From Pagrus major (lineage: Eukaryota; Chordata; Actinopteri; Spariformes; Sparidae), in contig NC_133218.1 of the NCBI RefSeq assembly GCF_040436345.1, positions 6,710,539 to 6,774,538 on the forward strand: 64,000 bases of DNA. Direction: 5' to 3'. The notes beneath the pieces were generated by a model. It saw nothing but the letters and a program-made list of their open reading frames with translations, did no database searches and was not told the origin of the DNA. The translations under genes were made by a program, and so were the position numbers. Each line of letters starts with the position of its first letter. Positions within the stretch are counted from its first letter, which is position 1. Positions 1 to 10,699 of this stretch are shown piece after piece.

Positions 1-261
1 CAGGGGTTAAAATAGGCTAATTTCTGTGACTAAACTTCCACCTTCCTTCTTTTCATTCTTTGCACTTAAACAGGAACTTTTCAACCAGCTTTGTATCACT
101 ACAGTGTGGGTAGTATATGCCCATGTACAATGGTAAACCTTTCTCCATTTTGCCTGCACCCAAAGGCCCCAACTCTTTTATTTTAGCAGAAAACATTAAA
201 AAATGTACTAAAACTACAACAATCAACACAACGGGAGTAACAGTTTTTATGTTATGACTTT

Positions 262-536
262 ATCAGTATTGTGGTGCAGAGATATCGACTGAAGCTAGCA
301 TGCTAACCAGCTAGCCCCAGCCCGTCCCGGTCCAAAGCTCCTGTGCTAGCGGTCTAAACACCAACGCTTCCCCTATGCTCTGAGCTCCCAGTCCGGACCG
401 CTAGCTGCATGGCTAACTGAGCTAACCAGCTAATGGCAGCTACAGTTAGAAGTTACTTGAGTGATACACTGCCCCTTATTTGCTTTTAAAAATTAGTTCA
501 ACAGGTGGCCAATTCTTACATACTGTGCCTTTAAAG
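262..536. repeat. Dispersed teleost short repeat rich in GCTAAC/GCTAGC
   Basis: A GC-richer block with repeated GCTAAC and GCTAGC words ends in an outward TTAAAGGCACAGTATG-type terminus (minus strand) at about 520-536. I recognise this combination as a short interspersed sequence common in teleost introns and UTRs. The left boundary is a guess. Confidence 0.45.
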
Positions 537-908
537 GTGCACTTTGTAATTTTGGGGGAGAAACTTCAATCAGAAGAGAAAGTTCATGTCAGTTCATTGA
601 CAGTTTTTTTTTATGCCCAAACAAACTAAATAAACAAACTCTCTTTGTTTTCATGACTGAATAAACAAACCGAGCTTAAAGGACAACACAATTTCATACT
701 GTATTACTTTGTTTATATGTGGCGGACCCTGCCACCTTTCTAGCTTCAAACAGTGTTCTGGGACCTTATTTTCCTCTGAGAACAGCTTGTTTATTCAGTT
801 ATGGAAAAGATATATATTTCTAATTTTGTATTATTACCTCATTAATATTGTAAATATTAAAATTCTGAGTTTGAATTTCTTCTCCAGAACTACATAATGC
901 TCCTTTAA
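531..908. mobile_element. Foldback MITE, about 380 bp
   Basis: The left end (531-565) and the reverse complement of the right end (876-908) match imperfectly over about 33 bp. Both start TTAAAGG and continue into a G-rich then GAGAA stretch. There is no coding capacity, so it is a non-autonomous DNA element. Its left TTAAAGG is shared with the end of the preceding repeat, so the two abut or are nested. Confidence 0.6.
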
Positions 909-1817
909 TGTTGAACATGTGCTGTAGTCAGGCGCTGTAGTGCTGCAGAGATGTCCTGGCCTAGAAATCTAGTAAGAAAACATGTCTGTCATGTCATGTC
1001 TAATTGTGAATCATATCACAAATGTAGTATCTGTCAAAATAATGCAAGACGATTGTTATAACATATCATGCAAGCCTGTCTGGGTGCAAATAAACATGCA
1101 TTTTATCCAATTTTGGGCAAACAACGACGTACAGTGAACCCTGGGCTTTGGAGGGGCCACTGGGGGTCTTGGGAACTTGGGCCCAAGGCAGTTGCCACTT
1201 TGCAAGGTTGGTAATCCATCCTCGATTGGATATGTGTACATGCAAGCTTGACAAACCTTTCTCTTTCAGTCAGCGGTCTAGACTGCTTTGACTTGTTGGT
1301 GCTTGCAGGAGCATGACTGCCAATTCTGAGCCCTCTAACTGATTACTGTGTTTAATTCTCCACCTCTTTATGAGCTACATGCTCTCACAACTGTCAACAA
1401 CTTGCACATCACTGGTGTTGGCACATGTTGGATAATTGAAAGTTAAATCAAGAAGTAAGCACCAATTCCCAAAAGATGAAGTGAAATACAGAAGTGGTAG
1501 TAGTAGTAGTATATGGTCGATCAAAATCCCCTTTATGAGGCCAATAAGATGCAACAACATTTCAGAGCTCTGACTGTGGCAGCATCAGTCTACACATGTT
1601 CAAAAGCTGTCATGAGATATTTCTGCACTTCTGCCACATGATGTGACTTTATAGACTGACCCTGACACGAATGAATACAAAGTAAACATGATGTTAAATA
1701 GGCGTGTTGTCTCCCCTTCTCTGTCAGTGAGGACTGATGAAATGAATTAAAACTGTCTTCACCTTCCCTCAGATCAGAGCTCACACTAACACTGCAGTGG
1801 TTGTGTGGAAACCTTAC

Positions 1818-2063
1818 CGTAACACCGTATTTCAGAGCAATCCCTTGCAGGGTGTCAGTGTCTGTAACCCGATGCTCTATGTATTTCTCGCCCAGAGAGG
1901 CCGTGACGCTAGCTGTGCTTCCGTACGACCGGATCTTGGTCCGGGCCAGGCTCTGGGACAGTTCGCTCTCTGACTCGGAACCGGACCTGGACCGAGGGAA
2001 GATGGGCTGGCCGAATCGTCCTCCTCCATCCCGCATCGGCAGGACTGGCGAAAACTCCGCCAT
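1818..2063 (-). CDS. lysmd2: LysM domain-containing protein 2, first coding exon
   Basis: This exon encodes the N-terminal 82 residues of a LysM-domain protein. A Ser/Glu-rich stretch (SGSESESELSQSLART, residues 27-42) and RSYGSTASV (45-53) match the lysmd2 signature. They are followed by the start of a LysM domain (about 61-82, IEHRV...DTLQGIALKYGVT). The exon ends in ACG and a good donor GTAAGG (812-817 on the plus strand) at phase 0, exactly after KYGVT as in vertebrate homologues. ATG at 2061-2063 is the first in-frame start. LysM folds bind N-acetylglucosamine polymers in bacteria, but the vertebrate protein's role is unknown and it lacks a membrane segment here. lysmd1 is excluded because it lacks the acidic Ser-rich leader. 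The remaining exons lie off-window. Confidence 0.93.
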
Positions 2064-2330
2064 CTTCTCTTGAATAAATAAAGAGCCCTGTCGCCTCTGT
2101 TTGTTTTATCGCTCCGGTTGAGTCGCTGCAGTAACGCAAGTCGCTGATTTAGGCGGCAGGGAGGTTCCCATCCCCGGTCATTTTCAGCATGCCAGCCCGG
2201 GGGATAAGAGACATGTTTCGGGGACCACTGCCTCACGGCTCGCTTTTGTCATAGAGCCGTTACGTTGACGTAAAGACGTAAAAAGCGTGTGAACGTCCAG
2301 GAGGAACAACAATAATACAGTTTCCGGTTA
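2064..2330 (-). promoter_or_regulatory. lysmd2 5' UTR and CpG-rich promoter
   Basis: CpG density rises between about 1900 and 2290, against an AT-rich background on both sides. A CRE-like TGACGTAA lies at 2266-2273 and is followed by a second GACGTAA. There is no TATA box at a sensible distance, so this looks like a housekeeping CpG promoter. In human the equivalent promoter is, as I recall, shared head-to-head with TMOD2. No tropomodulin first exon is visible on the plus strand here. Confidence 0.55.
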
Positions 2331-3886
2331 CACTTTCAAAATAATTCATAATACCACAGACTAATAAGATAATTACCACCAATTAAAATAAATGAATAAA
2401 TAAAAAGGACATGAACGAAAATATATTACAATATGTAATGATAATGAAGCAGCAACATTTTACAGTGTACAGTAACTGGCAAAGCTTGGTTCAACCTTAA
2501 TTATGTTAGTTAGCTACGAGAGCTAATTTTAAACCGCTCCATTCAGCTAACATAGCTAACCTCCCCAATCCTGAGGTTAGCAAGAGTGTGTGTACCTCAC
2601 TCCTTCCCTCCTCTTTCTTTTCATCTTTCTCTCTGTCTTCCTCATAGCTTTTTTCACAAACTCCCTCCTCCCTACATCTTTATGTTTCTTCATCCATCCT
2701 TTTCTCTTTCTGTCACCAAGTTCCTTCGCTTTCTCTAAAGAGAAAGCACGAGTCCTATAAAGACAGGAAGAGGAAAGGAAATGTCCTCTTTATGTCTCCT
2801 GAGCACTTTAAAGTCTATATAAAATAAATATAAAATACATTTTCCAATTTGATTTGTATTTATTTCTTGAAATATGCCAAATTAATATGAAATACATGAT
2901 ATCTAAGTATTTTAAATCAAAGCCCTTCTGTTTTCTTTTCATAAAAACAATATTTTTTGTAATTATCTTAAACTTTTAGTATCAACAAAAATCTATGCCA
3001 CCAGCTGTGATTAGATACTAGACAGCATTCCTACAGTGGTGGAAAGCACATTTACTCAAGTACTGTTTTAAGTATTTCCATTTTACTTCCACTACAATAC
3101 GGGAGTTTATATTGGACATTTTACCCAAGCTAATATTGGACTTTTAACATTTATTTGACATTAGTTACCAGTTAATTATAAAACCCCTAACCCTAACCCT
3201 TTTATTCCTGAAAAAAATATACAGGTATTTATTCCAACTCCAACTCTTGGCTCCAAAACTAAGCCCATTTATTGCAACTTAGCCATTTAGTGCATTTAAG
3301 TGTCAACTGACATTGCAGAAACAAATAAATAACAATACAGTAATGTCAACTTACTGTGGAACATGTATAACATGTAAAACTATGAAATATAACTAAAGGC
3401 TATTTGGCCTTAGTTTTGTCTTCTTAAGACGAAAGGGAAAAAGGATTGTATCTCCTGCAACCCATCTGAGAATAAAGAATGAACCAAAATGTAAGAATAA
3501 AAAATAACAAAAGAGGTATACAATTTATAAATAATAAATGTATATAAAAAATAAATATAAATAAGAATTCCAAGCCATTTGGCCTTAGTAGCTGCAATCA
3601 CAAAACAAACTTCCAAAGGTACCTAAATGAGGTAGATAGGGCTGTGTGTGTGCGTGTGAGTGAGAGAGACGAGATGAGTGTGTGTGTGGAAAGGAGTTAT
3701 TTGGTGTAGGCTATTACTCTCTTGCAATTTAACACAAATTAGTTTCCACATCTTAACATGATATCTAGTCATACCAACATCAGTCTACAGCCTCTACAAA
3801 TACCCTACGTTCTAACTAGCGATGGTAGGCTACGTTAACTACGTTGTTAACACCAGCTCACCAAGCGTCGCAGACACAAGGTAACA
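2331..3886. other. Gene-free AT-rich spacer
   Basis: No coding signal is seen. It holds a polypyrimidine stretch (about 2600-2730). A truncated repeat starting CAGTGGTGGAAAG with ACTCAAGTACTG words lies at 3033-3110. A very short telomere-like CCCTAA tract lies at 3184-3199. Confidence 0.6.
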
Positions 3887-4152
3887 GCCTTTTACTGTGG
3901 CGAGCCTAAGGCACACCTGTGCAATATTCATGCTGTCTAATCAGCATCTTGATATGCCACACCTGTGAGGTGGGATGGATTATCTCGGCAAAGGAGAAGT
4001 GCTCACTAACACAGATTTAGACAGATTTGTGAACAATATTTGAGAGAAATGGTCTTTTGTGTATATAGAAAATGTTTTAGATCTTTGAGTTCAGCTCATG
4101 AAAAATGGGAGCAAAAACAAAAGTGTTGCGTTTATATTTTTGTTCAGTGTAG
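3887..4152 (-). mobile_element. Terminal fragment of a Tc1-like teleost transposon
   Basis: Read on the minus strand, the block begins CTACACTGAACAAAAATAT at 4152. It runs about 265 bp through sequence I recognise as the highly conserved left end of a Tc1/mariner-type element abundant in teleosts. It stops near 3887, before the transposase would begin, so it is a truncated end with no coding capacity. Agreement with the remembered consensus appears very high, suggesting recent insertion, but no alignment was run. Confidence 0.6.
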
Positions 4153-4167
4153 TTAGCTAGTGGAGTC

Positions 4168-4367
4168 CTAACACTGACCGAAACCTTGTAACGCTGCTCC
4201 CTGCGACTCACGTGGACAAGACCGACCATCTCCCCATCAGCATAGCTGGAGCTCTCTACATGTCCTGACTTATAATGATTTTCGCCTCTTTCTAGGCTCT
4301 TATCCTCCCCTTGAAAAAGGCGGTGAAGTGGAGCAGAGAGATCGCCATGTCTGTTCCAGAGTTCCAA
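4168..4367 (-). pseudogene. Fragment of a SWIM/YqaJ-type transposon-associated protein
   Basis: A minus-strand frame encodes about 65 recognisable residues, including SLERGENHYKSGHVESSSYA and GLVHVSRREQRYKV. This resembles the N-terminal part of large fish proteins that carry a SWIM zinc finger and a YqaJ-like nuclease domain, a family found in many near-identical genomic copies. Only this piece is present, with neither the SWIM cysteines nor the nuclease domain. The assignment rests on memory of the ERGENHYKSGHVE block. It abuts the Tc1-like fragment and lies upstream of the Harbinger MYB gene, so it could be part of an older nested insertion. Confidence 0.35.
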
Positions 4368-4904
4368 GTGCGGGTGGTGACGTATGTCTTCTTCGTGCTA
4401 AATTGTAGTCTTCTTTGAATGGAAACTTATCTTTAAAAACCACACTTTGTGGTGTGTGTGTTTTTACTCATTTGAACATCCAACGCCAGATACGTTAAAC
4501 TTCAGGGGACTTGGAAAACCTCCAAATTTTAACTTTCAGTTAAAATACGTGACGCTGGTAATGCATTAGCATATGGCATACATTAGCATTATGCTGTTGG
4601 AAGTAAAGCCTTAAAAGTCTTCACTTTCAAAATGTTAGACGTTCAGAGGTTGACATATCTTATTGTGACGAGACTATTTTTACTTCATGGGCATAAATGG
4701 ACCAAGATGAACAAATTTAGATTAGGCTGTGATCCCTGCTTTATTTCCAGACTGTAAAACTGTAAAGTCTAGTTAAACATTTGGATTGAATAAAGAGCTA
4801 AGTTTAGGATTATCATCATTATTATTATTATATTTTTGCTATATTAGAACCCTTTTGTCTGTTGACATAACACAACACGTGTTTTACATTTCATTTTGTT
4901 TTAG
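4368..4904. other. Spacer left of the Harbinger MYB-like gene
   Basis: No supported gene. It probably includes the left part and a possible 5' exon or intron of the Harbinger element, because an acceptor lies at 4901-4904. I could not find a left terminal inverted repeat. A plus-strand ATG at 4346 opens only a short frame. Confidence 0.4.
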
Positions 4905-5686
4905 GGAGCAAGGAGCAAACGGAGGAGTTCATCAGGGTCAGAGGCCAGAACGACCACTTATTTACAGAGGCGAAGCATTCGGCCGCTGTTGGATGGAGGT
5001 AAGGCAATAATAAATAGCCATTTGTCAGTGTCCTGATGTCACTTTTTGTAAATCTTTGCATCCCTGTGTTAATGTGATCCTGTGTTTACCTTTTCTCTTG
5101 CTTCCTTCTGTGTTTAGAACAATTCTGGAAAAACTGGGCCTGCAGGGGAAGGTCAAGCCCCAACAGGCAAAAAAAAAAATGGGACAATCTAAAAAAAAAA
5201 TACAAATTAGGTGCAGGTGTGAATGATGATGTGGAAACTACATTTTATTTGTTTTACCCATGCAAGTTAATAAATACTTTGCTGAAAATTGCTGATGTGA
5301 TTGATTTCCACTGCCTTAGGATCGCAAATATCCAGGGACAGGAGAGGGGGTCAGCGGGAACTCCACCATTGCTACTTGGCCCTGGTTTGTCCTCATGGAT
5401 GAGGTTTTAGGACAGAGGGCTTCCATTGCCCCCCCCCCCCATCCTAATTGCCTCCATGCCTGAGGACACACCAGGGCCAAGTGCCGCGGTTGACTGCGGT
5501 TACCAGGAGGATGAGGAGGAGAGCCAGCCAGGGCCCAGTAGATAGAGGAGGAAGGAGGATGAACTCCTTGAGCTCATCAGGGAGGATATGAGGCTGCAGA
5601 GGGAGGCAGAGGAGAGGAGGGAGCGAGAGAGCAGAGAGAGGATGGACAGGCTGTTCTCTCTGCTCGAGAGGATGGCGGATCGCTGA
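4905..5686 (+). pseudogene. Harbinger MYB/SANT-like protein, disabled
   Basis: Likely exons are 4905-4998, 5118-5211 and about 5321-5686, bounded by GT/AG sites. The first two encode a MYB/SANT-like fold (SKEQTEEFIRVRGQNDHLFT, then ...GW, then ILEKLGLQGK). The last encodes TGEGVSGN, TWPWFVLMDEVLGQR and a C-terminal coiled coil (DLxREDMRLQREAEERRE-like) ending at TGA 5684-5686. In this family the protein helps the transposase bind element ends and enter the nucleus. Lesions: an 11-A run at 5169-5179 shifts the KKKW reading frame, a 12-C run at 5429-5440 shifts it again, and TAG at 5543-5545 interrupts before the coiled coil. The second-to-third exon junction is also out of phase. Confidence 0.8.
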
Positions 5687-6213
5687 ATTTTTTTTGTTTG
5701 GTCATCACTGTTCATTTATTTTGTCATTTATGAGTTCTATTTGTTCACTTCAATCATTGTGTATATGGTATGTATTTCAGTAATTAAAATATTGTCACTT
5801 GTCACACGTTGTCTATTCCATTTAGTATTCACAATGTTTATAATATGAACATAATATTTACAAGTCAAAACATCAGACCTTTCTTCTTTCTTTCTTTTCC
5901 CATATTGCACCTTCAACATACTAAATATAGTTGTTATTCACCAATGGGTCAATGTTTATTTTGTAATGTTGATAATTCAATTTAGATTTGACACATTTTG
6001 TTGTTGATTTTTTTACACACACAAATGAATGTGCACGTTTGATAGATTTGAACCAAAACAGACTTTAATGCATCTCTTAATTTAAACTTGAACATAAAAA
6101 CATTAAACAATTATCAACCAAATCATTTACAGCAATAGGCTGAGCAGGAGTCCCTGGCAGTGCTGCTGGGCTGGATGGGATGCTACAATAAAGACCCTGG
6201 TGTCAGTGAGACA
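5687..6213. other. Tail-to-tail gap inside the Harbinger element
   Basis: AT-rich, with no coding signal. It presumably holds the 3' UTRs of both element genes. An AATAAA on the plus strand near 6187 could serve the MYB-like transcript but is not convincing. Confidence 0.5.
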
Positions 6214-8056
6214 TCATCTGGGGTGGTATTCAGGATGTTTGGGGGTGTAGTCTCCACTGTCCACCACATCGTCCATCAACAGGGTTTGCAGGGCTGACTC
6301 GATCGACGGCTGCCATGTCACTAAGAATTTTTTAAGAAAGAGGCAAGAATTATGATTTCATAATGTGATAATAATAATAATAATAATAATAAATAATTAC
6401 AACAAACAAAACTATCTACCAAACACTTTAAATGGGAATAATGCCTTTAAGATTATTACTTGCCAACTAAAGATAGACAGCTGGTCCCGCCATGGAGCAC
6501 CACTGGCTGCCTCCAAAACGTTCTCCCCCTCATCCTCCGGCATGATGTCCTGCAGCTCATCCTCTGGGGGCATGATCTCACCTGCCCCCAGGCATGTTGT
6601 GCAGGATGGCACATGCTGTTATGACCTGAAATGAAAGAGAATATTCATCAATTTTGATTTACTCTGCTTCAGTACTCAAAGAAACAAAAAAGAATCCTGT
6701 TGAGTTATGACGTACCTGAGGCACAAAGGTGTGGTGCACCTCCAGCGCTTGCAGGAAGATGGACCTGAACCTGGTCTTCATCATTCCAAAGGCACGCTCA
6801 ATGATAGAGCGTGCCCTGGAATGATAAACATTGAAGCGCTGGGCTCCCACACCTTGCACAAGCCGCTTGTAGGGAGTGATGAGGGGGAGGGGATGTTGGA
6901 GGCACGGGTACCCGCCATCTGCGAGGATGAAGTGCCTTGGAGGAGGGTAGATGGCCCGCCTGTACAGTGGGCTGTGCCGGAGTACTCTGGAGTCGTGCAC
7001 CGACCCCGGCCAGCCCACGTACGTGTCTATGAAGTGGCCCTGATGGTCACAAACTGCGTGCATAATGATAGAGGCAAACAGTCTCCTGTTCTTGTAGCAG
7101 TGACCATCAGGGCCGCTTGGTGGCTTGATCCTAACATGGTAGCCGTCGATCGCTCCAGCAGCTTTTAAAAAAGCTCTGTGTCTTGCCAGCCCTGCAAACC
7201 CACGAGTTACTGCCGCCAGGTCTTCAGCGGTCTTTGGGAGGTAGATGACCTTGTGGCGAATGGCCACCCCCTCCCCAGTAACTCAGTGGACGATCCAGTG
7301 GACGGTGGAGCAAGGCATCCCAAACACCCTTGAGACCACCCTGTATGATGCCAGCCAGAAAAGGAACACCAAGGTCTCTATTGTGGCACCCCATCCATGT
7401 CTCCGGTCCTGTTGGAGAAGGTTCAGCAGCACTGCCAGTGACTCTCTGCTCAGCCGGAAATCCTGCCTGGTGTCCCCGTCCTCGAAAAACCTGTCGAGGA
7501 CAGGAACGGCCAGGTTGACCCTGCAGTACAGGGCTCTGGTCTGGATTGGGAAAGGAGGGGAAGAACAGGAGAAGAAAAATGGTTAATTAGACAATAGCTA
7601 CATAATTTTAGTTGATAAGATAATTCTAGTTCATTTTAGAGCTTTGGTAGATAATGCTAAATCTGTTTATCGATCCACTTATCAGTCTATCTTCCAGCTT
7701 CTCAATCTGGTTTTGATGATTCATGACAAAATATTTTAATATTAAATTAAGGTCAGGGTTCTTTAACTATTAAGCAATTGTCAAGGTTATATGGCATTAA
7801 CCATATGTGCCGTTCTACAGTTTATATGTCTAGCATTAACGTAATGTATTGGTATGTTAATGACCCCTAACTGTGAGCTAGCTAATAATGATAATAATGA
7901 TAACATTACTGTGGGTTCAAATAACTCTCCACGTTCCTCTCTCAATCGGAGATACACCAGCCGCCAGCGGCGCCGACGGAGCTGCATCTCCTCTTCCTCC
8001 AAAATAAGGAGGATTAAAAAGAAAACCATAAAATCTATGAGCTCAAACATATTCAA
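6214..8056 (-). pseudogene. PIF/Harbinger DDE transposase, disabled
   Basis: Exons on the minus strand: 8056-7910 (basic leader with EEEEMQLRRRRW), 7540-6716 (catalytic core), 6625 to about 6460, and 6309-6214 (ending in TGA). The first three junctions are in phase 0. The core shows the family's acidic residues in AIDGYH, HDSRVL, LADGGYPC and SIIERAFGMMKTRFR, so a DDE nuclease (DDE_4 type) is clear. Lesions: an in-frame TGA at 7284-7286, between IVH and VTGEG where the family usually has Arg, consistent with a CGA to TGA change; and an apparent 2-bp loss near 6592-6595 in the HNMC-LGAGE region. HARBI1 is the vertebrate domesticated relative, but multi-exon transposon features and the paired MYB gene identify a transposon copy here. 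Confidence 0.88.
6367..6392. repeat. (ATA)n microsatellite
   Basis: A run of about eight ATA units inside a Harbinger transposase intron. Confidence 0.8.
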
Positions 8057-8345
8057 CTCTCTTCTTTTTTCTTTCTTCTATTTTCGCGGTCCTGGGGGGC
8101 AGAAATCGTGACATAAGGGTAAGGGCGGGAACATCTGGTGACACAACCAGGAAATACTCCGAAGGCTAGACCGCCCCATTTAACAACAGTTGATGCGGCC
8201 TTCGAAGGTCCCTCCGAAAGACTCGCCTTCGGAGACCGCAAAGGCCGGGTCCTTCAAAGGATGCAGCCCCTGAATTTGGACACAGCCAGATAGTGTGTGT
8301 GCTGCTGACCGTGGTGTGCATGGCTTCCATGTTAATTTGCAGACA
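8057..8345. other. CCTTCGAAGG-rich stretch between Harbinger and hAT remnants
   Basis: Contains CCTTCGAAGG and related words (8198-8262) and ends in GAATTTGGACACAG (8274-8287). The minus-strand reading CTGTGTCCAAATTC looks like a transposon terminus. It may be the outer end of the Harbinger element or a separate short element. No matching partner end was found to the left. Confidence 0.4.
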
Positions 8346-10699
8346 ATGAAGAGAAAGTCCGCCGCACCACCAATTTCCTCTTATTTTTCGAATAAGAAAG
8401 TAAGCACAGAAAGGACTCAGTCGACAGTGGAGGAACTGCAGACGCAGTTTCCTAACAGCAGTGAGGAGGTGGATGACCATGTAGCCGAGGCAGGTGCAGC
8501 AAGACAGCATGAAGGAAACTCAGAGACAGATCATTTACCTGAAAGTGTGGAACAGGGAGCAAGTTCAGCCACAGAGAGTAGTGAAGTTTCAGCCACTCAA
8601 CCTGTCACTGGACTAACAGCTGAATTTATCTGTGTGTGCCCATGATAATGAAATGGATGGCTACAGGGTTAAATCATTTTAATAAATCTATGGTTATAGT
8701 ATGTTTAGAGTGAGTGAGGAAATGTTATGGTAATTATATAAAACCTTTATGATTCACCTCTATCAGTAGTTGAGGCTAAGAATAGTCTGAATAGAAAAGT
8801 TTTTTAAAAATCAGATTAATTGTTTTTTCCTCTTGTATCCTAGATCTATCTCAGTCAAGAGCAGAGGGGCCGAAACAGCCACACCTTAAGGTTTTCCCCA
8901 GGACTCTTCAGGTAGACAGAAGACGGAGCTTTAATAAAGAGTGGTACTCTTTACACAAATGGCTGGAATACTCTCAGTCCAAAGACTCGAATATAGAATA
9001 TAGAGAATATATCAAAACTATTGCTGAAACCCTGCTTCTCACAGCGGCACAAAATATTCCACAGCGAGGCCATAATCAAACAGAAGGTGAGAACTTTTAG
9101 CTAAACACGATTATCAGGTGAAAAGAAAAATGATGGGCCAACAAAATGCGACCTACCTTGGCCATATCACACAGAACGAGATAATCGACTGCCTGGCAGA
9201 AATGGTCCGCACCTCAATAATAAGTGAGGTTTCCCAAACTGATGCTTTCAGCATTTTAGTTGATGAAACAACAGACATTAGCAAGAAGGAACAGATGTCT
9301 TTTGTAATTAGATACTATTATGAAGCAGAAGCATGTGAAAGTTTCCTAACATTTGAAGCAGCTGAGCGTCTTGATGCAGCAGCACTCGCACAAAAAGTAA
9401 TACAGGTACTGCAAAAGTATGGCCTTGATTACAAAAACCACCTTGTAGGGCAAGCTTATGACGGTGCCTCTGTAATGAGTGGTAAAAACACTGGTGTGCA
9501 GGCCAGCATTAAAGCAGAGGCTCCATTAGCATTCTACGTTCACTGCAATGCACATTGCTTGAATTTAGTGTTAGTCGACACTGTGAAAAGCATCCCGTAC
9601 TGTTTCTTTTCTCTTCTGCAGAAACTGTATGTGTTTGTCTCAGGGTCGTATGTGCACCAAAGAGGTACAGAGGGAGATGTTTCTGGGGACAGCTCCAAGA
9701 GAGTTGCAAAGGCTGATAGAGACACGGTGGGCATGTAGGTATAAGTCTTGCAAGACATTGAGGGACAGACTGCCAGCCACCAACAACTACTGAAAGAAAT
9801 ATCTAAAGAAAGAAATGGTGACAGAGCTGTAGAGGCAATAGGTCTATTAGCCCAAATAGATTTGAAGTTTGTTGGCCTTCTTGTATCATTCACCAAAATT
9901 TTTGGCGAGGTAAAATTTCTTTCAGATGTTCTACAATCCCCACAACTCAATTTGGGCACAGCTGTTACCCTTGTTGATTCTCCTGTTGACACATTGAGCA
10001 GTTTTAGAGAGGGAGCTCTCTTTGATGAGATCTGGGAGAAAACTGTGACCCTTGAAGAGCAATGCAACATAGGTGCTGCACCTCCAGGCCATCAGGTCAC
10101 ACCAAGTCTTGAAGGGTACATTCCACTCCAATAGCTCAAAAACAGGGCAACACGGATAAGGAGTCATTTCATAAAGGTTCATTAATTCCAGTTGTTGATG
10201 TGCTTCTCTCTGAGGTAAAGAGGATATTTTCTAAAGAGAACTGTGTTATAATGGAAGGCATACAGACCTTGAATCCATGCAGTCCCACATTTTGTGAGAA
10301 AAATACAGTGTTTGCATTTGATCCACAATACAACTGCAACTCTGAGGATCTAGAATATGAGTTACCTCAGCTTAAACAAATTCTGGAAAGGAAGAAAACT
10401 AGTGGCTTGGAAATCCCAATATGGTATTGTAAGAGTTAGATGGAGCTCACAGTCTTCCTTGAGCCATATCGTGAGGTGTTTGGCACGATGTTTAAACTTT
10501 GCAAAATTGCACTTGCATCGTATGAGCACAGTTTTTCTATGCTCAAGTTAAGACTCACTTGAGAAACACCATGAGCGATGAGCAACTGAGCAACTTGGGT
10601 GTCTTGAGTGTTGAGTCAAAAAGAGCACAGAGCATAAACCTTGATTTTGTTAATGTTTTCGCCAAAAGACACAGCAGCAGGAGAATAAAGCTGTTCTAA
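8346..10699 (+). pseudogene. hAT-family transposase (ZMYM1-like), zinc finger deleted
   Basis: Pieces of one hAT transposase lie in order. The leader (8346-about 8640, KRKSAAPPISSYFSNKK) comes first. A conserved block before the TTF-type zinc finger follows (about 8843-8990, acceptor near 8843). EYIKTIAETLLLTA (about 9000) joins directly to it, so the zinc-finger region between them is missing. Then come the RNase-H-like core (9118-9650, ILVDETTDISKKEQ and DGASVMSGK...CNAHCLNLVLVDT) and a middle region (9748-10134). Last is the C-terminal dimerisation region (10515-10699: SFSMLK, LRNTMSDEQLSNLGVLSVES), ending in TAA 10697-10699. AATAAA at 10782-10787 fits a poly(A) signal. Stops and frame changes separate the pieces (for example near 9090, 9736, 10132 and 10437), so it is dead. 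Confidence 0.85.

Larger units (their letters stand above)
1..1817 (-). other. lysmd2 first intron (partial)
   Basis: This stretch lies downstream of the lysmd2 exon 1 splice donor and is read as intron, because no continuation of the LysM domain is visible on either strand. It contains two foldback repeats (262-908). Around 1130-1220 it has a GC-richer stretch that resembles dispersed fish transposon tails, though I cannot name it. Short open frames here have no recognisable domain. The second lysmd2 exon must lie beyond position 1. Confidence 0.6.
4905..8056. mobile_element. Decayed PIF/Harbinger transposon with two convergent genes
   Basis: Minimal extent of a two-gene Harbinger element. 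A MYB/SANT-like DNA-binding gene runs on the plus strand (4905-5686) and a DDE transposase runs on the minus strand (6214-8056). They face each other tail to tail, about 530 bp apart, as is typical of this superfamily. Both genes carry disabling lesions. The terminal inverted repeats and target-site duplication were not located. A candidate right end is the CCTTCGAAGG-rich stretch up to about 8288. Confidence 0.85.

Noticed and set aside
1877..2236. Open frames overlapping the lysmd2 promoter in other frames
   Set aside because: Shadows of the GC-rich lysmd2 exon 1; no similarity.
3184..3199. CCCTAA telomere-like repeats
   Set aside because: Fewer than three units; not an interstitial telomere.
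6707..7586. Plus-strand open frames across the Harbinger transposase
   Set aside because: Antisense shadows; the minus strand has the family motifs and splice sites.
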